Shown one piece after another: positions 8,019 to 15,755 of a stretch of 55,849 bases of DNA (the stretch's first letter is position 1; every line of letters begins with the position of its first letter). Under the pieces are notes generated by a model. It had not been told where the DNA came from, ran no database searches, and worked only from the letters and a program-made list of their open reading frames with translations. Origin of the DNA: Rhizobiaceae bacterium. Its GTDB lineage: Bacteria; Pseudomonadota; Alphaproteobacteria; Rhizobiales; Rhizobiaceae. The stretch is from the NCBI GenBank assembly GCA_019635715.1, contig JAHBYY010000024.1, forward strand, positions 1-55,849, in the 5' to 3' direction. A program made the translations under genes and the position numbers.

Positions 8019-8915
8019 TCAGGCGGCGGCGGGCTGCGGCACAGCGCGCGTCTCACGCCAGTCCCTCAGCCCGTGCCAGGCGACGGCGGACAGCACGATC
8101 GCGCCTCCCGCTAGGCTCTGCCAGACCGGCAGCTCCGCCAGGAAGAGCCAGCCGAACAGAATGGCGAACGGCACTTCGGCGGAGCCCAGCAGCCCGGCCT
8201 CCGCCGCCGGGATCAAGCGCGACCCTTCGGTCCACAGGGTCGAGGCGACGGCGAACGACGTGCCGAACGCCATGAGCAGCACGGCGTCGCGCCCGGTGAT
8301 GGCGAGCGGATCGGTGACGAACCAGCCGAGGACGAACAGCAGGAAGGCTGACACGGCGCCCGCCCAGACCACCGGCGTATCGCGGAACTTGCGGATCAGC
8401 ACCATGTAGAGGGCGCTGCCGAACGTCATCAGCAGGGCCAGCGCATCCCCCAGCGGCCGGCCGGTGCCGAGCCCTGCGACGACGATCAGGGCGACGCCCG
8501 CGAGCGACACGGCGGCGGCGAGCATGGTCTGCGGCCGCGCCCGCTCGCGCAGCAGCAGCCAGGCCAGCGCGGCGGCCAGAAAGGGCGCAGTCGCATAGAT
8601 GATCGCCACATTGGCGACATAGGTGTTCTTGAAGGCCGCGATGAAGGCAATGCTCGCGGCGGCGCCGATGGCGACGAGCAGCCAGCCGCGCCAGCCGAGC
8701 CGCAGCGATCCCGGAGAGGCGGCGCCGCGGCGCCGCCACAGCACATAGGCGGTGATCCACAGGCCGCCGAACAGCCCCCGCCAGCAATTGATGGTCAGCG
8801 CATCCGCATCGATCGACTTCGTCAGCACGCCGGCCAGCCCGAACACGGCGGCCGAACACGCCACCAGCGCGATGCCGAGGCGCCGGTCGGTATGGGGTTC
8901 GCCCGCCACGGTCAT
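8019..8915 (-). CDS. DMT-superfamily (EamA) transporter
   Basis: 298 residues with ten predicted transmembrane helices forming two EamA repeats (about 14-140 and 155-285), the usual size of 10-TMS drug/metabolite exporters. Repeat boundaries are marked by a conserved WxLLRE-type end in the first repeat (WLLLRERARP) and FLAELP in the second. Substrate cannot be deduced; relatives export amino acids, metabolites or drugs. A second EamA gene lies 72 bases upstream on the same strand, so the two are probably cotranscribed. Confidence 0.9.
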   Translation of the reverse strand: MTVAGEPHTDRRLGIALVACSAAVFGLAGVLTKSIDADALTINCWRGLFGGLWITAYVLWRRRGAASPGSLRLGWRGWLLVAIGAAASIAFIAAFKNTYVANVAIIYATAPFLAAALAWLLLRERARPQTMLAAAVSLAGVALIVVAGLGTGRPLGDALALLMTFGSALYMVLIRKFRDTPVVWAGAVSAFLLFVLGWFVTDPLAITGRDAVLLMAFGTSFAVASTLWTEGSRLIPAAEAGLLGSAEVPFAILFGWLFLAELPVWQSLAGGAIVLSAVAWHGLRDWRETRAVPQPAAA

Positions 8916-8987
8916 TGCCTTCCGATCCCTTGTTCAGCCATTCCAGACTATACCGGCGCCTGCTGACACCATTGCGTCAGCATCGCC

Positions 8988-9875
8988 TCAGCGCCGCTGG
9001 CGTGCCCGCTCGCCGGCGATCATGACGAACCCGGCCGCGATGATCATCGCGGCGCCGACGAACACCTCGGGTCTCGGGATGTCCGACCAGATCAGGTAGC
9101 CGAGGGCGAACGACCAGACGAGCGAGGTGTATTCGAACGAGGCGATGACGGAGGCCGGGGCGCGCTTCATGCCCTCGAACAGCGTGAACTGGGCAAAGCC
9201 ACCCAATCCGCCGACCGCGACGAGTAGGGCGAGTTCCGAGGGAGAGGGGGTGACCCAGTAGAGCGTCATCGGCACGCCCGCCATCACCAGGAAGAAGGCG
9301 TTGTTCAGCAGGATCTGCACGACGGTTCGTTCCCGCAGCGCCGTCTTTCGGATCAGCACGATCGAAAAGGCCCACAGCACCGCGGCGGCGAGCACCAGCA
9401 GCACGGGGATCGTGAAACCGAGCCCGGCCGGATCGCAGGCCACGAAGACGCCGACGAAGCCCAGGGCGACGGCGATCCACCGGCCCAGCGGCACGGTCTC
9501 GCCCAGCAGGAAGATCGACAGCACGGTGATGATCACCGGCGCGGCGAAATAGATCGTGGTCAGTTCGGCAAGCTGCAGGTGCTTCGCCGCGGAATAATAG
9601 CAGAGCCAGGCCCCGAGGATGAAGAAGCTGCGCAGAAGCATGGCCCCGACGATCGGCGAGCGCACCGCGTCGCGCATCACGGACGGCCCGCCGAAGGCCA
9701 CGCAGCCGGCGAGCACGACGACGCTGCGGAAGAACAGCACCTGCCAAACGGAGACGCCGGCGACCAGCAGCTTGATCGCCGCGTCCTGCCCGGCGAACAG
9801 CGCATAGGCGACGCTGGTCAGCAGGATGCCGGAAAAGATGCGGTCGGCCGGAGCAGCGATCGCGATGTTCGACAT
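8988..9875 (-). CDS. DMT-superfamily (EamA) transporter
   Basis: 295 residues from ATG 9875 (MSNIAIAAP); an upstream in-frame ATG at 9977 would add an unlikely non-hydrophobic leader. Ten transmembrane helices are arranged in two EamA halves, with the end-of-repeat sequence FLLGETVPLGRW typical of the family. It resembles the neighbouring exporter in architecture but not closely in sequence, so this is not a recent tandem duplication. Substrate unknown. Confidence 0.9.
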   Translation of the reverse strand: MSNIAIAAPADRIFSGILLTSVAYALFAGQDAAIKLLVAGVSVWQVLFFRSVVVLAGCVAFGGPSVMRDAVRSPIVGAMLLRSFFILGAWLCYYSAAKHLQLAELTTIYFAAPVIITVLSIFLLGETVPLGRWIAVALGFVGVFVACDPAGLGFTIPVLLVLAAAVLWAFSIVLIRKTALRERTVVQILLNNAFFLVMAGVPMTLYWVTPSPSELALLVAVGGLGGFAQFTLFEGMKRAPASVIASFEYTSLVWSFALGYLIWSDIPRPEVFVGAAMIIAAGFVMIAGERARQRR

Positions 9876-10020
9876 GGACTGTTCCGGGGCGCCGGAGGTG
9901 GGCGCGGCACGGCATAGCACAGGGCTGTGCGTCGCCAGCCTATACGACGGCGGCGCTACCGATTGCAGCGCCAGCACGCGCCGGAAATTGGCGCACGCTG
10001 TCGGCGTTGCCGTACCGGCC

Positions 10021-10767
10021 TCAGACGGGCTCCTGATGCGCGACGAAGCCGAGCCGCCGGAACTGGTAGATCTTGCCCGTCTCGGTCAGCGCCGGGTCGA
10101 CCAGCGCCATCATCGAGGCCGCCACCTCGTCCGGCTTCGGCAGCGTGTCCGGGTTCTCGCCGGGCATCGCCTGGGCGCGCATCGCCGTGCGTGTCCGGCC
10201 GGGATCGAAGGCGTTGACGCGCAGCGGCATGGTGCGGGTCTCATCCGCCCAGGAGCGCGTCAGCGTCTCCACCGCGGCCTTCGAGGCAGCGTAGGGCGCC
10301 CAGAAGGCGCGCGCCGAATGGGCGGCATTCGACGTCATCACCACGGCGCGGCCGGCATCCGACAGCCGCAGCAGCGGATCGACGGAACGGATGACGCGCC
10401 AGGTCGAGACGACGTTGATGTTCATGACCTTTTCGAAGGTTTTCGCCTCGACATGGCCGATCGGCGAGATCACGCCGAGCATGGCGGCGTTGGCGACGAG
10501 GATGTCGAGCTTGCCCCAGCGATCGTGGATCGCGCCGCCCATGCGGTCGATGCCGGCCATGTCGGCAAGGTCGAGCGGCACCAGCGTCGCCTGGCCGCCT
10601 GCCGCCTTGATCTCGTCGTCCAGCTCCTCGAGCCCGCCGACCGTGCGGGCGACCGCGATGACATGCGCACCGGCCGAGGCGAGATGCTTGGCGACCCAGT
10701 AGCCGATGCCGCGCGACGCGCCGGTGACCAGGGCGACTCGGCCGGTGAGATCGGGAAACGTTGTCAT
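10021..10767 (-). CDS. short-chain dehydrogenase/reductase
   Basis: 248 residues of classical SDR type. The Rossmann motif TGASRGIG lies near the N-terminus, followed by NAA (NNAG equivalent), a catalytic Ser in MTSNAAHS, and YAASK. The cofactor loop (AVART) suggests NADP(H) preference, but this is weak. Neighbours (EamA exporters upstream, a divergent DoxX gene) give no pathway clue. The family is secure; the substrate is unknown. Confidence 0.9.
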   Translation of the reverse strand: MTTFPDLTGRVALVTGASRGIGYWVAKHLASAGAHVIAVARTVGGLEELDDEIKAAGGQATLVPLDLADMAGIDRMGGAIHDRWGKLDILVANAAMLGVISPIGHVEAKTFEKVMNINVVSTWRVIRSVDPLLRLSDAGRAVVMTSNAAHSARAFWAPYAASKAAVETLTRSWADETRTMPLRVNAFDPGRTRTAMRAQAMPGENPDTLPKPDEVAASMMALVDPALTETGKIYQFRRLGFVAHQEPV

Positions 10768-10983
10768 GCGGGCACCTGTTCGATCGCGCGGAATGGCGCC
10801 ATCAGATAGGACGAATCCGCCGATGGGGAAACCCGATGCGGGGCTGGGCGCGGTTCGCAGGCATGAAATCTTTGCGATGGCTGTCGGCCGGGGCGAGGCG
10901 GCCGCGTCCTTGGAGGCGACGGAGGCAGCGTTTGCGACTGCCGAAATCCGGGTGAGGCCGAGGGCAGGCGGAGATCAGGTGTC

Positions 10984-11394
10984 ATGGGCAGGACGATCGC
11001 AATTCTCGTCGCGAGGTTGATCTTCGCGGGGCTGTTCGCCATGGCGGCGACGTTCAAGTTCGCCGGAATGGGCGACACGGCGCAGTACATCGCCGCTGCA
11101 GGGTTCCCGTTTCCGCTGTTCCTCGCCTGGTGCGCGGCACTGTTCGAGACGGCGCTCGTGCTGGCTTTCGCGACCGGCGCCTTCTTCGCGGAGGCGGCCC
11201 TGCTCGCCGGCGCCTACGTGATCTTCCTGGCCTTCGCCTTCCACGGTCCTTCGCATTGGGCGGGCAACCAGGCGGAGTTCGGCTTCTTCGTCGACCACTT
11301 CACCTTCTTGGCCGGCCTGCTCTATGCGGCGGTGCACGGCCCGGGAGAGAAGCTGGCGGTAAGTCGCGGATCGATCTGGCGACGGCATGCCTGA
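10984..11394 (+). CDS. DoxX-family membrane protein
   Basis: 136 residues with four transmembrane helices (about 5-24, 47-68, 72-92, 103-120) and the DoxX opening pattern RLIFAGLFAMAATFKFAGM. DoxX proteins are small quinone-associated or redox-linked membrane proteins of varied function. It stands alone on the plus strand between minus-strand neighbours. Its stop is 20 bases before the end of a small convergent gene. Confidence 0.85.
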   Translation: MGRTIAILVARLIFAGLFAMAATFKFAGMGDTAQYIAAAGFPFPLFLAWCAALFETALVLAFATGAFFAEAALLAGAYVIFLAFAFHGPSHWAGNQAEFGFFVDHFTFLAGLLYAAVHGPGEKLAVSRGSIWRRHA

Positions 11395-11414
11395 AAGACC
11401 GCGCCCGGCGGCCT

Positions 11415-11588
11415 CTATTGCGAGGCCGCGTCGCGCAGATCCCCGCAAAATCCGAAATGTCGGCCGATGTCGCACAGCACGCCGCGCTCGAGATTTATTC
11501 CGGAATCGCCGCTCTCGGAGCCGAAGCCAAGCAGAACGGCCGCGATGGCGAGCGCCGCCAGGATGTAGATCTTGCTCCGTGGGGACAT
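11415..11588 (-). CDS. 57-residue secreted or membrane-anchored small protein
   Basis: The frame opens with MSPRSKIYILAALAIAAVLL, a basic start then a 15-residue hydrophobic helix, followed by a mostly polar tail with two cysteines (residues 39 and 48). Signal-anchor architecture and its place 22 bases after the purF stop on the same strand support a real gene at the end of the cvpA-purF run. The ribosome site is weak. I recognise no family; it is too short for many gene callers. Confidence 0.5.
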   Translation of the reverse strand: MSPRSKIYILAALAIAAVLLGFGSESGDSGINLERGVLCDIGRHFGFCGDLRDAASQ

Positions 11589-11610
11589 GCGCCGGACGAG
11601 CTGGTAGACG

Positions 11611-13080
11611 CTACTGCCCGCCGGTGGCCAGCAGCGACAGCGTCCGGACGTTGTCCGAGCCGTCGATGTCGGTCAGACGCGTCGGATACTCCGTCGAGAA
11701 GCAGGCGTCGCAGAACTGCGGCTGCTCGGCGTTGCGGCCGCTCTCGCCAACGGCGCGATAGAGCCCGTCGAGCGACAGGAAGCCGAGCGTGTCGACGCGG
11801 ATGAAATCCGCCATCTCCTCGACCGACATGCGCGAGGCCAGCAGCTTCGCCTTCTCCGGCGTATCGACGCCGTAGAAGCAGGACGCCCGCGTCGGCGGCG
11901 AGGCGATGCGCATATGAACTTCGCGCGCGCCGGCGTCGCGCACCATCTGCACGATCTTCTGGCTGGTGGTGCCCCGCACGATCGAATCGTCGACCAGCAC
12001 GACCCGCTTGCCCTCGATCATCCGGCGGTTGGCGTTGTGCTTCAGCCGGACGCCCATGTGGCGGATCGAATCGCCCGGCGAGATGAAGGTGCGGCCGACA
12101 TAGTGATTGCGGATGATGCCGAGTTCGAAAGGAATATTGGCTTCCTGCGAGAAGCCGATCGCCGCCGGCGTTCCGGAATCCGGAACGGGCACGACGATGT
12201 CGGCTTCGACAGGGCTCTCGACCGCCAGTTCGGCGCCGATGCGCTTGCGCACGTCGTAGACGTTGCGTCCCTCGATCGTCGAATCGGGGCGCGCGAAATA
12301 GACGTATTCAAACACGCAGAAGCGCGGTTTCTGCGGCTCGAACGGGAACATGCTTTCAATGCCGCGCGAAGTGATAACCACCATCTCGCCCGGCTTGATG
12401 TCGCGCACGAAGCGCGCGCCGATGATGTCGAGCGCGCAGGTTTCCGACGCCAGGATCCAGGAGCCGTCGAGATCGCCGAGCACCAGCGGCCGGATGCCCA
12501 GCGGGTCGCGGCAGCCGATCATCTTCTTGGCGGTCAGCGCGACCAGCGAGAACGCGCCTTCCAACTGCCGCACCGCGTCGATGAAGCGCGCATTGGTGTC
12601 GCGCTCCTTGCTGGTGGCGATGAGATGCAGGATCGTCTCCGTGTCGGAGGTCGACGCGAAGATCGCGCCGAGCTTCTGCAGGACACGCTGCACGGTCATC
12701 GCATTGGTGATGTTGCCGTTGTGGGCGATCGCCAGGCCGCCGTCGGCGAGTTCGGCGAAGAAGGGCTGGACGTTGCGCAAGCCTGCTCCGCCGGTCGTGG
12801 CATAGCGTGTATGGCCGATGGCCCGGCTTCCGGGCAGGCGGTCGATCACCGATTGCTTGGTGAAGGTGTCGCCGATCAGGCCGACATGGCGCTCGACGTG
12901 GAACTGGGTGCCGTCGAAGGAGACGATGCCCGCCGCTTCCTGGCCGCGATGCTGCAGCGCATGCAGGCCCAGAGTGACGATCGCGGCGGCGTCCTGCCGG
13001 CCGAGGATCCCGAACACGCCACATTCGTCGTGGAAATGATCGTCCGCCTCGGCGGTCATGGCTTGGTCCGCGTCCGACAT
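11611..13080 (-). CDS. purF: amidophosphoribosyltransferase
   Basis: 489 residues. First committed step of purine synthesis: PRPP plus glutamine gives phosphoribosylamine. The N-terminal Ntn glutaminase starts at Cys20 of DECGVFGI after a 19-residue propeptide, which must be removed to expose the nucleophile. The C-terminal PRTase domain carries VVLVDDSIVRGTTS. ATG 13080 was chosen for its AGGAAGGG ribosome site. It lies 58 bases downstream of cvpA, its usual partner. No purine-repressor-like site was recognised upstream. Confidence 0.97.
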   Translation of the reverse strand: MSDADQAMTAEADDHFHDECGVFGILGRQDAAAIVTLGLHALQHRGQEAAGIVSFDGTQFHVERHVGLIGDTFTKQSVIDRLPGSRAIGHTRYATTGGAGLRNVQPFFAELADGGLAIAHNGNITNAMTVQRVLQKLGAIFASTSDTETILHLIATSKERDTNARFIDAVRQLEGAFSLVALTAKKMIGCRDPLGIRPLVLGDLDGSWILASETCALDIIGARFVRDIKPGEMVVITSRGIESMFPFEPQKPRFCVFEYVYFARPDSTIEGRNVYDVRKRIGAELAVESPVEADIVVPVPDSGTPAAIGFSQEANIPFELGIIRNHYVGRTFISPGDSIRHMGVRLKHNANRRMIEGKRVVLVDDSIVRGTTSQKIVQMVRDAGAREVHMRIASPPTRASCFYGVDTPEKAKLLASRMSVEEMADFIRVDTLGFLSLDGLYRAVGESGRNAEQPQFCDACFSTEYPTRLTDIDGSDNVRTLSLLATGGQ

Positions 13081-13138
13081 GCTCGGGCCCTTCCTGGCAA
13101 AGGGGGTATATAGTCGGCGATCGCTTCCGCGACCAGCA

Positions 13139-13762
13139 TCAATTCTCGGCTGGCTGGGTTTCCGCCGGCGCATTGCTGTCGGCCGGCCCGCCTTCGCCCG
13201 TGGTGCCGTCGCTCTGCGGCGCCTCGGGCTGGGCGCCTTCGGGGGCGTCCTCGGCCGGCACGATCTTCTTCAGGAGGTCGTTCTCGGGATCGGCCGGCAG
13301 CAGGCCTTCCAGCCAGACGCCGATGCTCTCCAGCATCGGCCGCGACTTGGCCTCGGCGATCCAGGTCGGCGGCTTGGCGCCGACGAGCCAGTTGAAGAAC
13401 AGCAGCGCGACGGCGACGACCAGAATGCCGCGGGCGGCGCCGTAGACGAAGCCGAGCGTCCGGTCGAGTGCGCCGATGCGCGAATCGATGATGAGGTCGG
13501 CGATCTTCATGGTGACCAGTGTGACGATGATCAGCGCCACGACGAAGACGACACCGGCGCTCGCCGCCAGCGCGAGCTGCGGATTGTCGACGTAGGGCTG
13601 AACATACGGCAGGACGGGCCTGTAGAAGAAATAGGCCGCCGCGGCCGCCGCCACCCAGGACGCGATCGACAGGATTTCGCGCGACAGTCCGCGGACCATC
13701 GCCAGCATCGCCGAAACCAGCGTGAAGCCGACGAGGATTCCGTCAAGAAGCGTTATCGGCAT
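13139..13762 (-). CDS. cvpA: CvpA family membrane protein
   Basis: 207 residues: four hydrophobic segments (about 3-20, 29-46, 64-85, 103-124) and a charged, Pro/Ala/Glu-rich cytoplasmic tail from about 155 to the end. CvpA in enteric bacteria is needed for colicin V production and envelope/bile tolerance. It is classically linked to purF, as here. The acidic low-complexity tail is longer than in E. coli but usual for alphaproteobacteria. Confidence 0.92.
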   Translation of the reverse strand: MPITLLDGILVGFTLVSAMLAMVRGLSREILSIASWVAAAAAAYFFYRPVLPYVQPYVDNPQLALAASAGVVFVVALIIVTLVTMKIADLIIDSRIGALDRTLGFVYGAARGILVVAVALLFFNWLVGAKPPTWIAEAKSRPMLESIGVWLEGLLPADPENDLLKKIVPAEDAPEGAQPEAPQSDGTTGEGGPADSNAPAETQPAEN

Positions 13763-13818
13763 TCCGTCCCCACATCATCGCGGCGCGGACCCGGTCCCCC
13801 GGCATCGCGGCCAGTCCG

Positions 13819-15219
13819 TCACTCGTCCGCGCTGTCCCGCCGAAGCGAACCGGCGATCCGCACCACCACATCCGCCAGGGCGGCGGCCTGGAAGGAGCCG
13901 GATCCGATTCCGCTGCCAAGCTCTTCGCTGGCTTGCGGCAGCACAGCCTGCGCAAAACCCAGCTTTTCCGCCTCCTTCAGGCGCTGTTGCGCATGGGCAA
14001 CCGGCCTGATCGCGCCCGAAAGGCTGATTTCGCCGAAATAGACGCAATCGGCAGGAAGGGCAAGGCCGGTGAGCGACGACACCAGCGCCGCGGCGACCGC
14101 CAGGTCGGCGGCCGGCTCGGAAATCCGGTAGCCGCCGGCGACATTGAGATAGACGTCGTGCGTGGCGAAGCGTACCCCGCAATGAGCTTCCAGCACCGCC
14201 AGGATCATCGAAAGCCGTGTCGAATCCCAGCCGACGACGGCCCGGCGCGGCGTGCCGAGCGGCGAGGGCGCCACCAGCGCCTGGATCTCGACCAGCACGG
14301 GCCGCGTTCCCTCGATGCCCGCGAAGACCGCGGCGCCGGGCGCCTTGGCGTGGCGCTCGCCGAGGAAAAGTTCCGAGGGGTTGGAGACTTCGCGCAATCC
14401 CTTGTCGCCCATCTCGAAGACGCCGATCTCGTCGGTCGGCCCGAATCGGTTCTTGACGGCGCGCAGGATGCGGAAATGGTGCCCGCCTTCGCCTTCGAAG
14501 TAGAGCACGGCGTCGACCATATGCTCGACGACCCGCGGCCCGGCGATCTGGCCTTCCTTGGTAACGTGGCCGACCAGCACGACGGCGCAGCCCGTCGACT
14601 TGGCATAGCGGATCATCGCCTGCGCCGCGGCGCGCACCTGCGTCACCGTGCCGGGCGCCGAATCGGCGAGATCCGTCCACAGGGTCTGGATCGAATCGAG
14701 GATGACGAGGTCCGGCCTGCGCCCTTCGCCGATCGTCGCCAGAATGTCCTCGACATTCGTCTCGGCGGCCAGCTCGACGGCCGAGCTGGCGACGCCCAGC
14801 CGCTGGGCGCGCAGCCGGATCTGCGCCACCGCCTCTTCGCCGGAGACATAGACGATGCGGTGGCCGCGCCCGGCGAGGGCCGCCGCAGCCTGGGTCAACA
14901 GCGTCGACTTGCCGATGCCGGGATCGCCGCCGACCAGCAGCGCCGAGCCGCGGACGAAACCGCCGCCGGTGGCACGGTCGAGCTCGGCGATGCCGCTGGC
15001 GATGCGCGGCGCGTCCTCGATCTCGCCGGCGAGCGACGTCAGCGCGACGGCGCGGCCCTTGCGTGGACTGCGCAGCGAGGCCGGACCCGAGCCGATGCCG
15101 CCGGCCGTGCCTTCCTCGACCAGCGTGTTCCAGGCGCCGCACGCATCGCACTTTCCTGCCCAGCGCGGGGTGACGTTGCCGCAGGCCTGGCAGATGAACT
15201 GGATGCGCGGCTTAGCCAT
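13819..15219 (-). CDS. radA: DNA repair protein RadA
   Basis: 466 residues. A RecA-like branch-migration helicase used in recombinational repair. N-terminal C4 zinc finger (CQACG with CDACG), Walker A GGDPGIGKSTLL, the RadA-specific KNRFG motif at about 260, and a C-terminal Lon-protease-like domain (from about 290). Length is normal. The start lies only 21 bases from a REP-like repeat, so its promoter must lie within or beyond the repeat cluster. In many relatives alr precedes radA; it is absent here. Confidence 0.96.
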   Translation of the reverse strand: MAKPRIQFICQACGNVTPRWAGKCDACGAWNTLVEEGTAGGIGSGPASLRSPRKGRAVALTSLAGEIEDAPRIASGIAELDRATGGGFVRGSALLVGGDPGIGKSTLLTQAAAALAGRGHRIVYVSGEEAVAQIRLRAQRLGVASSAVELAAETNVEDILATIGEGRRPDLVILDSIQTLWTDLADSAPGTVTQVRAAAQAMIRYAKSTGCAVVLVGHVTKEGQIAGPRVVEHMVDAVLYFEGEGGHHFRILRAVKNRFGPTDEIGVFEMGDKGLREVSNPSELFLGERHAKAPGAAVFAGIEGTRPVLVEIQALVAPSPLGTPRRAVVGWDSTRLSMILAVLEAHCGVRFATHDVYLNVAGGYRISEPAADLAVAAALVSSLTGLALPADCVYFGEISLSGAIRPVAHAQQRLKEAEKLGFAQAVLPQASEELGSGIGSGSFQAAALADVVVRIAGSLRRDSADE

Positions 15220-15240
15220 AGGGCTCCAGCCGGAGCTGCG

Positions 15241-15318
15241 GGGGGCAGTTTACTTTCTTTCCGCAGAAGGGCGGGCGCGCTTCGTGTTTCGCGCGGGTGG
15301 AAAAAAGTAATACTCCGC
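15241..15318. repeat. REP-like hairpin, copy A (inverted, degenerate)
   Basis: Begins GGGGGCAGTTTACTTTC and ends with a decayed arm (AAAAAAGTAATACTCC). It aligns to the reverse complement of copy B, including the inner GCAGAAGGGC, so A and B are an inverted pair about 57 bases apart. The outer arm has lost several pairs. Such hairpins are usually moved by REP-associated Y1 (IS200-like) transposases; none is in this window. Confidence 0.75.
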
Positions 15319-15375
15319 CTGCCGGACAACCCGAAATCGGCTCATGAAGTTCGCGGGCGAGACGACGTAGGTGCC

Positions 15376-15454
15376 GGGGACAGTTTACTTTTTTCGGCCC
15401 GCGCGAGTTCCGGGCCGGTGCAGCCCTTCTGCCGAAAGAAAGTAAACTGTCCCC
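15376..15454. repeat. REP-like hairpin, copy B (intact)
   Basis: 79 bases. The left arm GGGGACAGTTTACTTTTTTC is mirrored by a right arm ending AGTAAACTGTCCCC, pairing over about 23 bases with one bulge. Copy D at 22234 has the same length and identical arms with a different loop, which shows mobility or selection on the stem. Confidence 0.85.
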
Positions 15455-15485
15455 TGCGAATCCCGTTCGGCCCTCGACCTCATGC

Positions 15486-15529
15486 GGACAGTTTTCGGTT
15501 TCTCGAGGAGGCAGAGTAAAACTGTCCCC
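15486..15529. repeat. REP-like hairpin, copy C (short derivative)
   Basis: 44 bases: GGACAGTTTT paired with AAAACTGTCC around a shortened loop. It retains the outer arms of the B/D type but lacks the inner part, so it is probably a deletion derivative or different subtype. It stands about 30 bases from copy B. Confidence 0.65.
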
Positions 15530-15540
15530 ATCAACATCCC

Positions 15541-15735
15541 GGACATCTCCCCCACGAGGGGGGAGATCAGCCGTCATCGGCGTTGCCGCATCTCCCGCAC
15601 CCTTGGCAATTGGCGAAGGCCGTGCCGCGTCCGATCTCCCCCCTTGTGGGGGGTCCGAAGGACGGGCCGAGACCCGTGGCTCGGGCCAGGCAGGCCGGCA
15701 GGACAGAGGGGGGCGACGTAGAGCACTCACCCCCG
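15541..15735. repeat. Rhizobiales-type intergenic mosaic repeat (RIME-like)
   Basis: Contains two G/C-rich palindromes, ATCTCCCCC-ACGA-GGGGGGAGAT (about 15545-15567) and CTCCCCCC-TTGT-GGGGGG (about 15636-15653). They are separated by a TTGGCAATTGGCGAA segment and followed by GGCAGGACAGAGGGGGG. This arrangement is a widespread non-coding repeat in Mesorhizobium and relatives, as I recall it. With REP copies A-C it fills the 536 bases between radA and dnaB, where no gene is seen. Confidence 0.65.
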
Positions 15736-15755
15736 AGAACGCCGCGCGCAACACC

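Noticed and set aside
4224-8114. Very long open frame (about 1296 codons) through psd, pssA and the Aas-like gene
   Set aside because: It is Arg/Pro/Ala/Gly-rich, spans three convincing genes in another frame and has no ribosome site: an effect of high GC.
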